From DASXKD01 sp963734725 (GTDB lineage Bacteria; Actinomycetota; Actinomycetes; Streptosporangiales; Streptosporangiaceae): 64,000 nt of DNA. Under the pieces are notes generated by a model. That model ran no database searches. It was not told where the DNA came from and saw only the letters and a list, made by a program, of their open reading frames with translations. This document shows, piece by piece, positions 54,033 to 64,000 of this stretch. The stretch lies in the NCBI GenBank assembly GCA_963734725.1, contig CAVTIX010000018.1:124001-188000 (forward strand). Reading direction: 5' to 3'. The position numbers and the translations under genes were made by a program. Numbering within the stretch: the first letter of the stretch is position 1; each line of letters begins with the position of its first letter.

Positions 54033-54074
54033 GTCGATTCCTTCGCCTGCGAGGCGTCGTTTCCTCTCGCTACT

Positions 54075-54101
54075 GAAAATGATACTGGAAACCATATTCA
54101 T
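54075..54101. promoter_or_regulatory. Zur-box-like operator upstream of znuA
   Basis: TGAAAATG at 54075-54082 and CATATTCA at 54094-54101 form an inverted repeat in an unusually A/T-rich stretch, 43 bp before the znuA start. Actinobacterial Zur sites resemble TGAAAATGATTTTCA; two overlapping near-matches can be read here (TGAAAATGATACTGGA and, on the other strand, TGAATATGGTTTCC). Confidence 0.6.
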
Positions 54102-54295
54102 TTAGCGTGGCGAGGGCAACCTGCCAGTCCCTCGCTTCGCTTCAGCCCCGCAGGTCACATCCGGCCCTCGAAAGGACCCGGTGCGGCTCCGGTCTGTGGT
54201 GTGCGGTCTGGGGTCTGACTGGGTCCGGCGGTCAGGGCGGGGTGCGGCGCGGGGGGTGCGGGGTACGGGATGGCAGGGCGGGCCAAGATGGGGGT

Positions 54296-56380
<2,085 letters not shown>

Positions 56381-56442
56381 TAGGAAAACCCGAGTGACTT
56401 AGACAGGGTGTGCACGGCGAGCCGGACGGGAGGTTGACGGGC

Positions 56443-57792
56443 GTGGAATTGGGCAGGTGCCGCCCCGTTGGGGAGACCCCGGCACAGCACTACCTGCGCT
56501 CGATGCGCCGCGCGCGGCGACTGCCCGTCCCCGCGCTGGGGGCCGTCACCGCCGTGCTGATTGTCGCGGCCAGCTGGCCCGCCGCCGCCTCGGCCAGCAT
56601 CCACACCACGAGCCCGGGTCCGGGCTTGAGCCCGTCGAGCCCGAGTTCGGCGAGCCCCAGCCCGGCGTCAACGGCACAGTCTTGGCTACTGGGGCGCGCC
56701 GCACCGGCGCTGGTGGGGCCCTCCGCTGCCGACGCCCCGGCCGTCACCGACGCGAAGGTGGCCCCGCTGCGGCACGTGCTGCCGGCCGACATCGTCGCGG
56801 TTTCGGCGAGCACGCTCCCGGCCCGGGCGGTGCGCGACGTGCGCAAGCTGCCCGGGGTGCGCGCGGTCGAGGCCGTGGACGCGGCACGGGTCAGGGTGAA
56901 CGGCAAGTTCGCCGCCATACTCGGGGTCAACCCCTCCAGCTTCCGCAGCTTCGCGGCCAAGCCGACCGCGAAGGACAATGCATTCTGGCGCAGCGTCGAG
57001 AGCGGCAGCCTCGGCCTGTCCTTCGAGATGGGCAAGCAGGACAAGCTGCCCACCGGGACGGCCGTCACGGTGGCCGGCCGCCAGCTGACGACGATGCGGG
57101 TCGGCCGCTTTGGCACGGTCGGCATCGGTGGCGTGGATGCCGTCATCACCGACCGGGTCGCCCGGTCGCTCGGGTTCCCCGTGGGCAACGCGCTCGTGAT
57201 CAGCGCGGCGCAAAGCGCCAAGTTCGCCGCGCTGACCCACAAGATCAAGAAGCTCATGCCGCACGCCGCCCAGGTCGAGCAGCTTGTCGTCCAGGTCCCC
57301 GGGACCCCGGCGACCGGCAGCTCGCCGGCGACCGGCAGTGCGTCCGCGGGATCGGTGGTGCCGGTCACCGGCGGCCTGGTCTCTTCCCCGGTACTGCGGA
57401 CCATGCTGCTTGCCGCAGAAAGCCGGCTCGGCATGCCGTATGTGTGGGGCGCGAACGGGCCGATGTCTTTCGACTGCTCCGGGCTGGTGCAGTGGTCGTT
57501 CGCCCAGGCCGGCGTGGTCATGCCCCGGGTGGCCGCCGATCAGGCCAGGACCGGGCCCGCGGTGCCCGTCAGCCGGCTCGCCCCGGGTGACCTGCTCTTC
57601 TATCACACGGACCCGACCGCACCTGGATACATTTCGCACGTCGCCATCTACCTCGGCCACGGCAAGATGATCCAGGCGCCGGAGCCTGGGATGAACGTGG
57701 AGGTCGTGCCGGTGGACCTCGGCAGCGGCTTCGCGGGCGCTATCGACGTGTCGCCCGCGGTTGCGGCCCAGGTCGCTGCGACTTCAGTCTGA
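56443..57792 (+). CDS. Secreted NlpC/P60 peptidoglycan endopeptidase
   Basis: A secreted cell-wall hydrolase. Signal peptide LPVPALGAVTAVLIVAASWP then AAASAS, a Ser/Pro-rich stretch, a central domain of about 200 residues without recognised family (VAPLRHVLPADIVAVSAS; LGFPVGNALVIS), then NlpC/P60 with the catalytic Cys in MSFDCSGLVQWSF, His in YISHVAIYLGHG and MIQAPEPG. The start is uncertain: GTG 56443 has GGAGG 9 bp upstream, GTG 56410 and ATG 56503 are alternatives. Confidence 0.88.
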   Translation: MELGRCRPVGETPAQHYLRSMRRARRLPVPALGAVTAVLIVAASWPAAASASIHTTSPGPGLSPSSPSSASPSPASTAQSWLLGRAAPALVGPSAADAPAVTDAKVAPLRHVLPADIVAVSASTLPARAVRDVRKLPGVRAVEAVDAARVRVNGKFAAILGVNPSSFRSFAAKPTAKDNAFWRSVESGSLGLSFEMGKQDKLPTGTAVTVAGRQLTTMRVGRFGTVGIGGVDAVITDRVARSLGFPVGNALVISAAQSAKFAALTHKIKKLMPHAAQVEQLVVQVPGTPATGSSPATGSASAGSVVPVTGGLVSSPVLRTMLLAAESRLGMPYVWGANGPMSFDCSGLVQWSFAQAGVVMPRVAADQARTGPAVPVSRLAPGDLLFYHTDPTAPGYISHVAIYLGHGKMIQAPEPGMNVEVVPVDLGSGFAGAIDVSPAVAAQVAATSV

Positions 57793-57837
57793 CCGGCTCT
57801 CTAGCGACCTCTGCCCCGACATCCTGGGGCCAGGATC

Positions 57838-57871
57838 GCTCTGAACAGCGGAACAAAGCGCTGTTCAGAGC
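57838..57871 (+). terminator. Hairpin terminator after the NlpC/P60 gene
   Basis: A perfect 13-bp stem GCTCTGAACAGCG at 57838-57850 pairs with 57859-57871 around an 8-nt loop, 46 bp after the stop codon. No T-tract follows. Confidence 0.75.
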
Positions 57872-58000
57872 AACACCCATGAAATGAGCGTCAAGAGGGC
57901 TGTCTGGTGGTTGTTGCTGTGGCTGGGCTTCAGCGATCCCGGCTGCACGCAGCAGGCGAACCCACCTCTCGCGCAGCCGTCATTGCTAAAGATCGAAGAT

Positions 58001-58020
58001 CATGTAATCGTGATTACATG
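58001..58020. promoter_or_regulatory. 20-bp palindrome covering a start codon
   Basis: CATGTAATC-GT-GATTACATG at 58001-58020 is a perfect 9-bp inverted repeat around GT. Its last three bases are the ATG of the next gene, and it is A/T-rich in a GC-rich context. A protein bound here, or an mRNA hairpin formed here, would directly block initiation. Confidence 0.65.
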
Positions 58021-58590
58021 AGTACGGAGCGGAAGGGCGCGGAGGATGCGGCGGCAGACACTGCGGCGGAGATACGCGGGTGGTGCCTCGGGAGGCTGCC
58101 TGACGGGTGGTTCACCGGGCCGCCGCAGGTGACTGTGGACCGGGAGGAGATCACGGTCGTCGGGCAGTTGCCTCCGCCGACCGGGGAGCCGGCGGGCGCC
58201 GCGGAGGGCGCCGGGACGGCGGGGGAGGCTGAGGCCGACGCTCTGGCGGCGGGGCATAGCCGGAGGTTCCGCGAACAGACGCGGGAGGAGCGGATCGGGA
58301 TCGCGCGCGAGGCGGAGCGGAGATTCGGCCGCAAGGTGTCCTGGGGCGTGGTGAGCGAGGGCCGGAAAGTGATGTTCACCACACTTTCCGTGCCGGTCAT
58401 GACCCGGCTGCGCCAAGCCGAGCGCCGGGTGCTCGACACGTTGGTGTACGCCGGGGTGGCCCGCAGCCGCAGCGACGCGCTCGCCTGGTGCGTGCGCCTG
58501 GTCGGGGAACACGAGGACTCCTGGCTCAGCGCGCTGCGTGACGCGCTGCGCCAGGTGGAGCAGGTTCGCGCCGAGGGGCCCCGGTCGTGA
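58018..58590 (+). CDS. Conserved actinobacterial protein of unknown function
   Basis: A 190-residue soluble protein. The N-terminal part (IRGWCLGRLPDGWFTGPPQV, TVDREEITVVGQLPPP), a low-complexity linker (about 60-80), and a well-conserved C-terminal part (REQTREERIGIAREAERRFG, VSWGVVSEG, LSVPVMTRLRQAERRVLDTL, ARSRSDALAWCVRLVGEH) are seen. The last segment has the feel of a ribbon-helix-helix or dimerisation region, which could bind the palindrome over its own start, but this is only inference. No enzyme motif is recognised. Confidence 0.8.
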   Translation: MSTERKGAEDAAADTAAEIRGWCLGRLPDGWFTGPPQVTVDREEITVVGQLPPPTGEPAGAAEGAGTAGEAEADALAAGHSRRFREQTREERIGIAREAERRFGRKVSWGVVSEGRKVMFTTLSVPVMTRLRQAERRVLDTLVYAGVARSRSDALAWCVRLVGEHEDSWLSALRDALRQVEQVRAEGPRS

Positions 58591-58949
58591 CCAGCGGTGA
58601 ATTACCGCGAGCGGTTTAAACCAAAGGTCTAAACCAAGCCGCACGGAATGCGCCGCGGACGTCCTCTCCCGGTGTCGTTTGCGCTCATTTCCGATGCGCC
58701 TAGCGGCAACCTTTCGGGCCCGCCGCTACCGGCGCGGGCTGGGGTCGGCCGGGCGCGGCGCGCATCGCTTCCTCCCGGCCGCGGGCCCGTCCCGGCGGCT
58801 GCCCCGGCGTAACGGGCGCCCGGCCTGCATTCGTTGGGGTCTCGCCGGGTACACTCCCCAAATCTCGCAGCTTAGGGCGCAGACCAGCGTGCCCACGGCT
58901 AGCAGGACCCGGGCGCGGCATGGGCCGGCGCCCAGGAGGAGGAGCAACT
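58591..58949. other. pckA upstream region with paired GntR/DasR-like sites
   Basis: No gene is supported in these 359 bp. Two direct copies of a palindromic site lie at 58613-58622 (GGTTTAAACC) and 58626-58635 (GGTCTAAACC), 13 bp apart. The second with its flank, AGGTCTAAACCAA, is close to the GntR/DasR-type consensus TGGTCTAGACCA. A possible -10 TACACT lies near 58852. The sites probably control pckA. Confidence 0.5.
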
Positions 58950-60485
58950 GTGGGGCAGCAAGTGAACGCGGCATCGGTGGAATGGAATCCTTCGGCGGAA
59001 CGGCTCCGCGAGCTAACGGAGAAAATGCCGAACGCATCCGTCACCGAGTTTGGCAATGTGAACGTCAAGGCGCGCGTTGACTCGCGCAGTGCCCGGTCAA
59101 CGTTCATCGTCGAAGACTCGACCAATGCGACCAAGCAAACGATTAGCCGGGCGGAATTCGACCGGATAGCCGCGGAACAGGACGCCTACATCGCCGGCGC
59201 GCACATGGTGGTCGTGGACGGCTACATCGGGTCGGACCCGACGTTCCGCACCCGCGCCCGCCTGGTGATGGATGCGGCCAACGCCAACGTGGCCGGGATG
59301 CAGCAGCAGCTCTACTACCCGGCGGGCGACGACTACGACCCGGCCACCTGGGCGCCGGACACGACGGTCATCTACACACCGAACCTGCCCGCCCCCGGTT
59401 ACCCCAACGACCGCGTCATCGCCGTCGACCTCAACAGCAACGTCACCCGCGTGCTCAACTCCGACTACTTCGGTGAGTCGAAAAAGGGCGGCCTGCGGAT
59501 GTGGAACAACATCGTCTACAACCGCGGCGGCCTGGCGCTGCACGCTGGGTGCAAGGTCATCCCGGTCGGCGGCCGCCCCCGCGGCGTGCTCATCGTCGGC
59601 CTGTCCGGGACCGGCAAGACCACCACGACGTTCACCACGCAGCTCGGCAGCAAGCCCGCGCAGGACGATTTCATCGGGCTCATGCCCGGCGGCAAGGTGT
59701 ACACGACCGAGAACGGCTGCTTCGCCAAGACGTTCGGCCTGGACCCGCGGTTCGAACCGGCCATCTACGACGCGACTACCAAGCCAGACGCCTATCTGGA
59801 GAACGTGTCGGTGGACCCGCTGGGGAAGGTGGACTTCTTCGACACCTCCTACACCAAGAATGGCCGTACCACCTGGCCGTTCTCCTACGTGGACCCGTGG
59901 CCCTCGAATGACATCCCGCTTGCCGAGTTCCTGCTCATCCTGAACCGGAACGAGAACATCGTGCCGGGCGTGGCCCGGCTCGACCGAGCACAGGCCGCCG
60001 CATACTTCATGCTGGGCGAGACCACCGGCACCTCGGCAGGCGGCAAGGACGAGGAGGGCAAGTTCCTGCGCGTGCCCGGCACCAACCCGTTCTTCCCCCG
60101 CGCCATGGCCGACATGGGCAACCGGATGCTGGAACTGCTCGACAGCCATGAGCTGAAGGTTTTCGTGCTGAACACCGGGCGGGTCGGCGGCGGCGACGAC
60201 CACGAAGGGTCCAAGAAGGTCACGATCCCGATCTCCTCCGCGATCGTGCAGGCCATCGCGGAAGAAACGATCACGTGGGCAGATGACCCCGATTTCGGCT
60301 ACGAGATCGCCGAGTCGCTCCCTGGCGTGGACGACCCCGAGATCCTCCAGCCGCGCCGCCTGTACACAAGGCAGGGCCGCACCGGCGAGTACGACGCGCT
60401 GGTCGAGCGGATGAAGCGGGAGCGCCGGGAATACCTCGCCTCGTTCCCCGGCCTGGATGAGGCTATCGTCAAGTCCATCGGCTAG
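58950..60485 (+). CDS. pckA: Phosphoenolpyruvate carboxykinase, ATP-type
   Basis: A 511-residue gluconeogenic enzyme making PEP from oxaloacetate. The kinase-1 loop GLSGTGKTTTTF is at about residues 217-228. QDDFIGLMPGG carries the metal-binding region, and NIVYNRGGLALHAGC and EENG-like TTENGCFAKTFGL follow. Length and motif order fit the ATP-type (4.1.1.49), not the 600-residue GTP-type common in actinobacteria. GTG 58950 follows AGGAGGAGG by 6 bp. The TAG stop is also the first bases of MITE copy E. Confidence 0.9.
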   Translation: MGQQVNAASVEWNPSAERLRELTEKMPNASVTEFGNVNVKARVDSRSARSTFIVEDSTNATKQTISRAEFDRIAAEQDAYIAGAHMVVVDGYIGSDPTFRTRARLVMDAANANVAGMQQQLYYPAGDDYDPATWAPDTTVIYTPNLPAPGYPNDRVIAVDLNSNVTRVLNSDYFGESKKGGLRMWNNIVYNRGGLALHAGCKVIPVGGRPRGVLIVGLSGTGKTTTTFTTQLGSKPAQDDFIGLMPGGKVYTTENGCFAKTFGLDPRFEPAIYDATTKPDAYLENVSVDPLGKVDFFDTSYTKNGRTTWPFSYVDPWPSNDIPLAEFLLILNRNENIVPGVARLDRAQAAAYFMLGETTGTSAGGKDEEGKFLRVPGTNPFFPRAMADMGNRMLELLDSHELKVFVLNTGRVGGGDDHEGSKKVTIPISSAIVQAIAEETITWADDPDFGYEIAESLPGVDDPEILQPRRLYTRQGRTGEYDALVERMKRERREYLASFPGLDEAIVKSIG

Positions 60486-60647
60486 GGCGTGCCTTATAGA
60501 TCTATGCCGTAGCGAGCGGCCGCCGGCGGGATGCATCGCAAGGCGGAGGAGGAGCCCATAGCGGAGCTATTGGCGACGACGACAACGCCGCGAGGCGCCC
60601 GTCCGGTGGACGCGCAGTAGGCTGGATGATCTGTAAGACATGCCCTA
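60483..60647. mobile_element. MITE copy E (long form, 165 bp)
   Basis: Left end TAGGGCGTGCCTTATAGATC; right end GATCTGTAAGACATGCCCTA, the cleanest pair of terminal inverted repeats in the family (TAGGGC-TG-CTTA-AGATC). The interior matches copies A and D, including the CCCATAGC/GCTATTGG stem. The left TAG is the pckA stop codon, as in copy A with ccsB. Confidence 0.88.
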
Positions 60648-60661
60648 AAGCCTGGTTGAAT

Positions 60662-60704
60662 GTTGACCCCGTCCCGCCCGTATCTACGGCGGGGCGGGGT
60701 TAAC
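60662..60704 (+). terminator. Hairpin terminator downstream of pckA
   Basis: GTTGACCCCGTCCCGCC at 60662-60678 pairs with 60688-60704 (two G-T wobbles) around a 9-nt loop. It follows MITE copy E and precedes the prenyl synthase, so the MITE separated pckA from its own terminator. Confidence 0.75.
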
Positions 60705-60769
60705 GTAGGTTTGTAGCACTCCCACCAGCCTCAACCGTTATCTGGCAGGAGAGCGCAGAAGGGGTGCAG

Positions 60770-61531
60770 ATGGGACTGCGCGAACTCGCCTACAAGCTGT
60801 ATGAGCGCAGGCTGGAAGCGTCGTTGTCCAGGCACGCGATCCCCCGGCACGTCGGGGTGATCCTCGACGGGAACCGGCGCTGGGCCCGCTCGGCGGGCCT
60901 GACCGACGTCAGCGACGGCCACCAGAAGGGCGCCGACAATATCTTCGAGCTGCTCGCCTGGTGCCGCCAGGCTGGCGTCGAGGTAGTCACCCTGTGGCTG
61001 TTGTCCACCGACAACCTGGCCCGGTCCGGGGCGGAAGTGGAGGCCCTGCTCCGGATCATCGAGGGCACGGTACGGGAACTGGTGGCCCAGGGCTGGCATG
61101 TCAAGCCCGTCGGCGCGCTGGACCTGCTCCCGGTGGACACCGCGCAGGTGCTCAAGGACGCGGCCGAGGCCACCGCGGAGAACCCGGGGCTGCTGGTCAA
61201 CGTGGCCGTCGGCTACGGCGGGCGGCGGGAGATCGCCGACGCGGTGCGGTCGCTGCTGCACGACCACGCGACCAAGGGAACCAGCATCGAGGAACTGGCC
61301 GAGATCCTGGACGTGGAGCACATCGCCGACCACCTGTACACGGCCGGGCAGCCAGACCCGGACCTGGTGATCCGCACCTCGGGCGAGCAGCGGCTGGGCG
61401 GCTTCCTGCTGTGGCAGAGCGTCCACTCGGAGTTCTACTTCTGCGACGCCTACTGGCCGGCCTTCCGGCGGGTGGACTTCCTCCGGGCGCTGCGGTCCTA
61501 CGCCGCGCGGCATCGCCGGTTCGGCGCCTGA
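60770..61531 (+). CDS. Cis-prenyltransferase, probable (2Z,6E)-farnesyl diphosphate synthase
   Basis: A 253-residue Z-isoprenyl diphosphate synthase. The catalytic Asp is D33 in GVILDGNRRWARSAG, LLSTDNLARS follows, NVAVGYGGRREIADAV, and the C-terminal RTSGEQRLGGFLLWQS then EFYFCDAYWPAF. Its sequence and place before phoH parallel the mycobacterial short-chain Z-FPP synthase (Rv1086), which makes the primer for decaprenyl phosphate, a cell-wall lipid carrier. Undecaprenyl synthase activity cannot be excluded. ATG 60770 follows AAGGGG. Confidence 0.9.
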   Translation: MGLRELAYKLYERRLEASLSRHAIPRHVGVILDGNRRWARSAGLTDVSDGHQKGADNIFELLAWCRQAGVEVVTLWLLSTDNLARSGAEVEALLRIIEGTVRELVAQGWHVKPVGALDLLPVDTAQVLKDAAEATAENPGLLVNVAVGYGGRREIADAVRSLLHDHATKGTSIEELAEILDVEHIADHLYTAGQPDPDLVIRTSGEQRLGGFLLWQSVHSEFYFCDAYWPAFRRVDFLRALRSYAARHRRFGA

Positions 61532-61885
61532 GCATGCTGTCGGCCCGCCCTAGCCCCTGAAGGACGCGGCTGGGGCTCTGCCGGGGTCGCCGCTGGGCCT
61601 GCCCTGGGGTACGGGTCGGGGCATTTCGGGCGCGCCAGGCGCCCCTGGATCGCGGCCCGGCAGGTGGGTACTTCCAGTAATCGATCCCGGACTGTACCGT
61701 CGGAACTGGATGGGCGGTGCGTAGCCGCCCGCCGGGAAGGCCCTCGACATCCTCGAGCTTGTTGTCCTGGTACGCAGGCGAGACGAGTGCAGGGCCGGCA
61801 ACCGGCCTTGCACGGGCCGGCCCGGTCTTTCTCACCCGTCTGGAAGTCTGAGCGCGGCGCCGTCATGGCGCCCAGGGGAGAACGA
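61532..61885. other. Intergenic region before phoH with a terminator-like hairpin
   Basis: No gene is supported in these 354 bp. A stem TGCAGGGCCGG (61788-61798) with CCGGCCTTGCA (61802-61812), one mismatch, is followed by a GC-rich inverted repeat and TCTTTCTC, the best T-rich run after any hairpin here. It could be the terminator for the prenyl synthase gene or an attenuator for phoH. Confidence 0.45.
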
Positions 61886-63265
61886 GTGGCCAGTTCTTCT
61901 GCCCGCCGCTCCGCGCGGCAAAGCACGTCCAGCCCCGACACCGACCGCCCGGGCGCACCGAGCCCGCGGCGGCGGACCTATGTCCTGGACACCAGCGTCC
62001 TGCTCGCAGACCCGGGCGCCATCGTCAGGTTCGCGGAACACCGCGTGGTCCTGCCCATTGTGGTCATCACAGAGCTGGAGGCCAAGCGTCATCATCCCGA
62101 ACTAGGATTCTTCGCCCGCCAGGCTTTGCGATACCTGGACGAACTGCGGATTTCCTATGGCCGCCTCGATGATGACCTGCCCATCGGGGACTGCGGCGGC
62201 ACCGTACGGGTCGAGCTGAACCACACCGATCCCCAGGTGCTCCCGCCCGGTTTCCGGCTCGGGGACAACGACACCCGGATCCTCTCCGTCGCACGCAGCC
62301 TGGCTGCCGAGGGCGACGACGTGGTCCTGGTCAGCAAGGACCTGCCGCTGCGGGTGAAGGCGGCCTCGCTGGGACTGACCGCCGAGGAGTACCGCGCCGA
62401 GATCCCGGCCGACTCCGGGTGGACCGGCATGGCCGAGCTTGCGGTCACCGCCGACGAGATCGAAGAGCTGTATGAGTCCGGCTCGCTGGACTGTGCCGCC
62501 GCCAGGGACCTGCCCTGCCACACCGGGCTGGTGCTGGGCACCGGGGGAGCGGGCGGGGGCAGCGCGCTCGGCCGGGTGCTGCCGGACAAGTCGGTGCGGC
62601 TGGTCCGCGGCGACCGGGATGCCTTCGGCCTGCGCGGGCGGAGCGCGGAGCAGCGGGTCGCCCTGGAACTGCTGCTGGATCCCGAGATCGGCATCGTGTC
62701 GCTGGGCGGCCGGGCCGGTACCGGCAAGTCGGCGCTGGCGCTGTGCGCCGGGCTGGAAGCGGTGATGGACCGGCGCCAGCACCGCAAGGTTGTGGTGTTC
62801 CGCCCGCTGTACGCGGTGGGGGGCCAGGAACTCGGCTATCTGCCCGGCTCCGAGGCGGACAAGATGAACCCGTGGGCGCAGGCGGTGTACGACACGCTGT
62901 CCTCGGTCACCACCCAGGAGGTGATCGATGAGGCGCTGGGCCGGGACATGTTCGAGGTCCTGCCGCTGACCCACATCAGGGGGCGGTCGCTGCACGACTC
63001 GTTCGTGATCGTGGACGAGGCCCAGTCGCTGGAGCGCGGGGTGCTGCTCACGGTCTTGTCCCGGATCGGCGCCGGGTCCCGGGTGGTGCTCACCCACGAC
63101 GTGGCGCAGCGCGACAACCTGCGGGTGGGCCTGGCACGACGGAGTCGTGGCGGTGATCGAGAAACTCAAGGGGCACCCGCTGTTCGCGCACGTGACGCTG
63201 GTGCGGTCCGAGCGCTCGCCGATCGCCGCCCTGGTCACCGAGATGCTGGAGGACGTTGGGCTCTG
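61886..63265 (+). pseudogene. phoH: PhoH-family protein with N-terminal PIN domain, frameshifted near the C-terminus
   Basis: GTG 61886 follows GGGGAG. Residues 35-160 form a PIN ribonuclease domain (TYVLDTSVLLADPGAIVRF; GDNDTRILSVA), and residues 240-415 a PhoH ATPase with Walker A GGRAGTGKSALAL and FVIVDEAQSLERGVL. At RVG an extra T (near 63132, GGCCTGGCAC instead of GGCCGGCAC) shifts the frame. In the next frame the expected RHDGVVAVIEKLKGHPLFAH continues to TGA 63265. Corrected length is about 459 residues. It is a PhoH2-type toxin-like RNA helicase/RNase in its family. The shift may be an error. Confidence 0.88.
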
Positions 63266-63963
63266 ACTCCGTCGCGGAGCAGGGTTTCCGCGAGGGCCAG
63301 GTCGCCCGGGAAGGTGATCTTCAGGTTGCGCTCGCTGCCCAGCACGATGTGCACGCTGACCTCCGGCAGGTAGCGCAGCACGATCCCGCAGTCATCGGTT
63401 GCGGGCAGGTCGCCGAGCCGCGGGTCCGCGGCGGCGAGTTCGTGCGCCCGCCGGATCACCGACAGCCGGAAGCCTTGGGGGGTCTGGCAGCGCACCAGCG
63501 TGTCCCGGCGCGGCATGTCCGCCATGACCCCGTCGCTGACCACGGCGATGGTGTCGGATGAGGGCACGGCCACGCCCACCGCGCGGTGCGTGGCGAGCGC
63601 GGCCGCGCAATCGGCGATGATCCGCTGGTCCACCAGGGGCCGCGCCGCGTCATGGAAGAGCACGTCGCACTCGGCGCTGCCGATTGCGGTGATCGCCCGC
63701 CGGGTGGACTCCACCCGGGTCGGCCCGCCGGGAATGACCCCGGCCAGCTTGCGGTAGCCGCCGGCCACCAGTGCCTCCCGCACCTGGTCGGTGTGGCTGG
63801 CGGCCATCACCACCAGGACCGCGTCTACCGCGGGGGCCTCGTCGAACGCGGCCACCGAGTGCTCGATCAACGGCCGCCCGGCGAATGGCAGCAACTGCTT
63901 GGGCACGCTGGCGCCGAACCGCTCGCCTGTGCCGCCCGCGAGCACGACCGCGACCGTGTGCAT
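63235..63963 (-). CDS. IspD/TarI-family cytidylyltransferase
   Basis: A 242-residue CTP-dependent nucleotidyltransferase. The CTP loop is VVLAGGTGERFGASVPKQLL, with FHDAARPLVDQRI, RCQTPQGFRLSVI and the end GSERNLKITFPGDLALAE. It could be MEP cytidylyltransferase (IspD, isoprenoid route). The segment TDDCGIVLRYLPE followed by VSVHIVLGS is more like TarI (ribitol-5-phosphate or similar wall-polymer precursor). No ispF is adjacent. It overlaps the corrected phoH end by 31 bp, convergent. Confidence 0.9.
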   Translation of the reverse strand: MHTVAVVLAGGTGERFGASVPKQLLPFAGRPLIEHSVAAFDEAPAVDAVLVVMAASHTDQVREALVAGGYRKLAGVIPGGPTRVESTRRAITAIGSAECDVLFHDAARPLVDQRIIADCAAALATHRAVGVAVPSSDTIAVVSDGVMADMPRRDTLVRCQTPQGFRLSVIRRAHELAAADPRLGDLPATDDCGIVLRYLPEVSVHIVLGSERNLKITFPGDLALAETLLRDGVRAQRPPASR

Positions 63964-64000
63964 GAGCCGGACTCTACCCGGGTAGCGCCGGACCCCTGAT

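Noticed and set aside
63132..63373. Reading the PhoH frame on to 63373 as the real C-terminus.
   Set aside because: The residues after the shift are Arg/Ala-rich without homology, whereas the other frame gives the conserved family ending and stops at 63265.

Overview
This 64 kb window is a high-GC actinobacterial chromosome segment. The evidence is the mycothiol conjugate amidase Mca, a BldC-type regulator, DUF501, DUF4229, DUF4287 and other actinobacterial families, many GTG/TTG starts, and conserved actinobacterial gene order: mfd / MazG / enolase / FtsB / DUF501 / Ppx, and cbs / cystathionine synthase / greA / mca / DUF255 / Z-prenyl synthase / phoH. From memory this second series follows Mycobacterium tuberculosis Rv1074c-Rv1095, although the gene set looks closer to the Streptosporangiales/Streptomyces side. 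The genus cannot be fixed from the sequence alone.

Layout. 1-8.5 kb: heme and cytochrome c biogenesis. It holds the hemB tail, a frameshifted IS30 element, a prim-pol-like protein, hemL, a histidine phosphatase, and ResA/ResB/CcsB without CcdA. 8.5-11.4 kb: an accessory patch with a MITE, a small membrane protein, an anthrax-lethal-factor-like metalloprotease with a small partner, and BldC. 11.4-16.6 kb: a PLP dehydratase, a small membrane protein, an APS kinase fused to a degenerate ATP-sulfurylase domain, and a methyltransferase with a long disordered arm. 16.8-26.8 kb: the conserved mfd-to-UDG block, in which ppx is frameshifted, ending in an odd tRNA. 27-33.4 kb: PPOX/DUF4287, a thiolase, the CBS/cystathionine gene pair, and membrane proteins. 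33.4-43.6 kb: VWA/MoxR, ROK kinase, HPD/Lrp, TetR/MFS and greA. 43.9-50 kb: mca and partner, GNAT/rhodanese, an aldo/keto reductase, a TetR beside an MMPL remnant, DinB and Zur. 49.5-54.1 kb: a zinc ABC transporter operon split from zur by an IS200/IS605 element with intact TnpB and dead TnpA. 54.3-64 kb: DUF255, NlpC/P60, an unknown conserved protein with a start-codon palindrome, ATP-type PEP carboxykinase, Z-prenyl diphosphate synthase, PhoH (frameshifted) and an IspD/TarI-like cytidylyltransferase.

What stands out is a dispersed MITE family (five copies, two size classes, ends TAGGGC.../...GCCCTA). Copies abut or form the stop codon of two genes, supply a start codon for a third, and sit just upstream of mfd. 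Other points are a 46-bp palindromic repeat found twice, a class-I tRNA with anticodon UAA lacking U33, the TnpB element in the zinc regulon, and several single-base frameshifts (IS30 transposase, ppx, phoH, aldo/keto remnant). The frameshifts are either real decay or residual sequencing errors. There is no rRNA and no CRISPR array.
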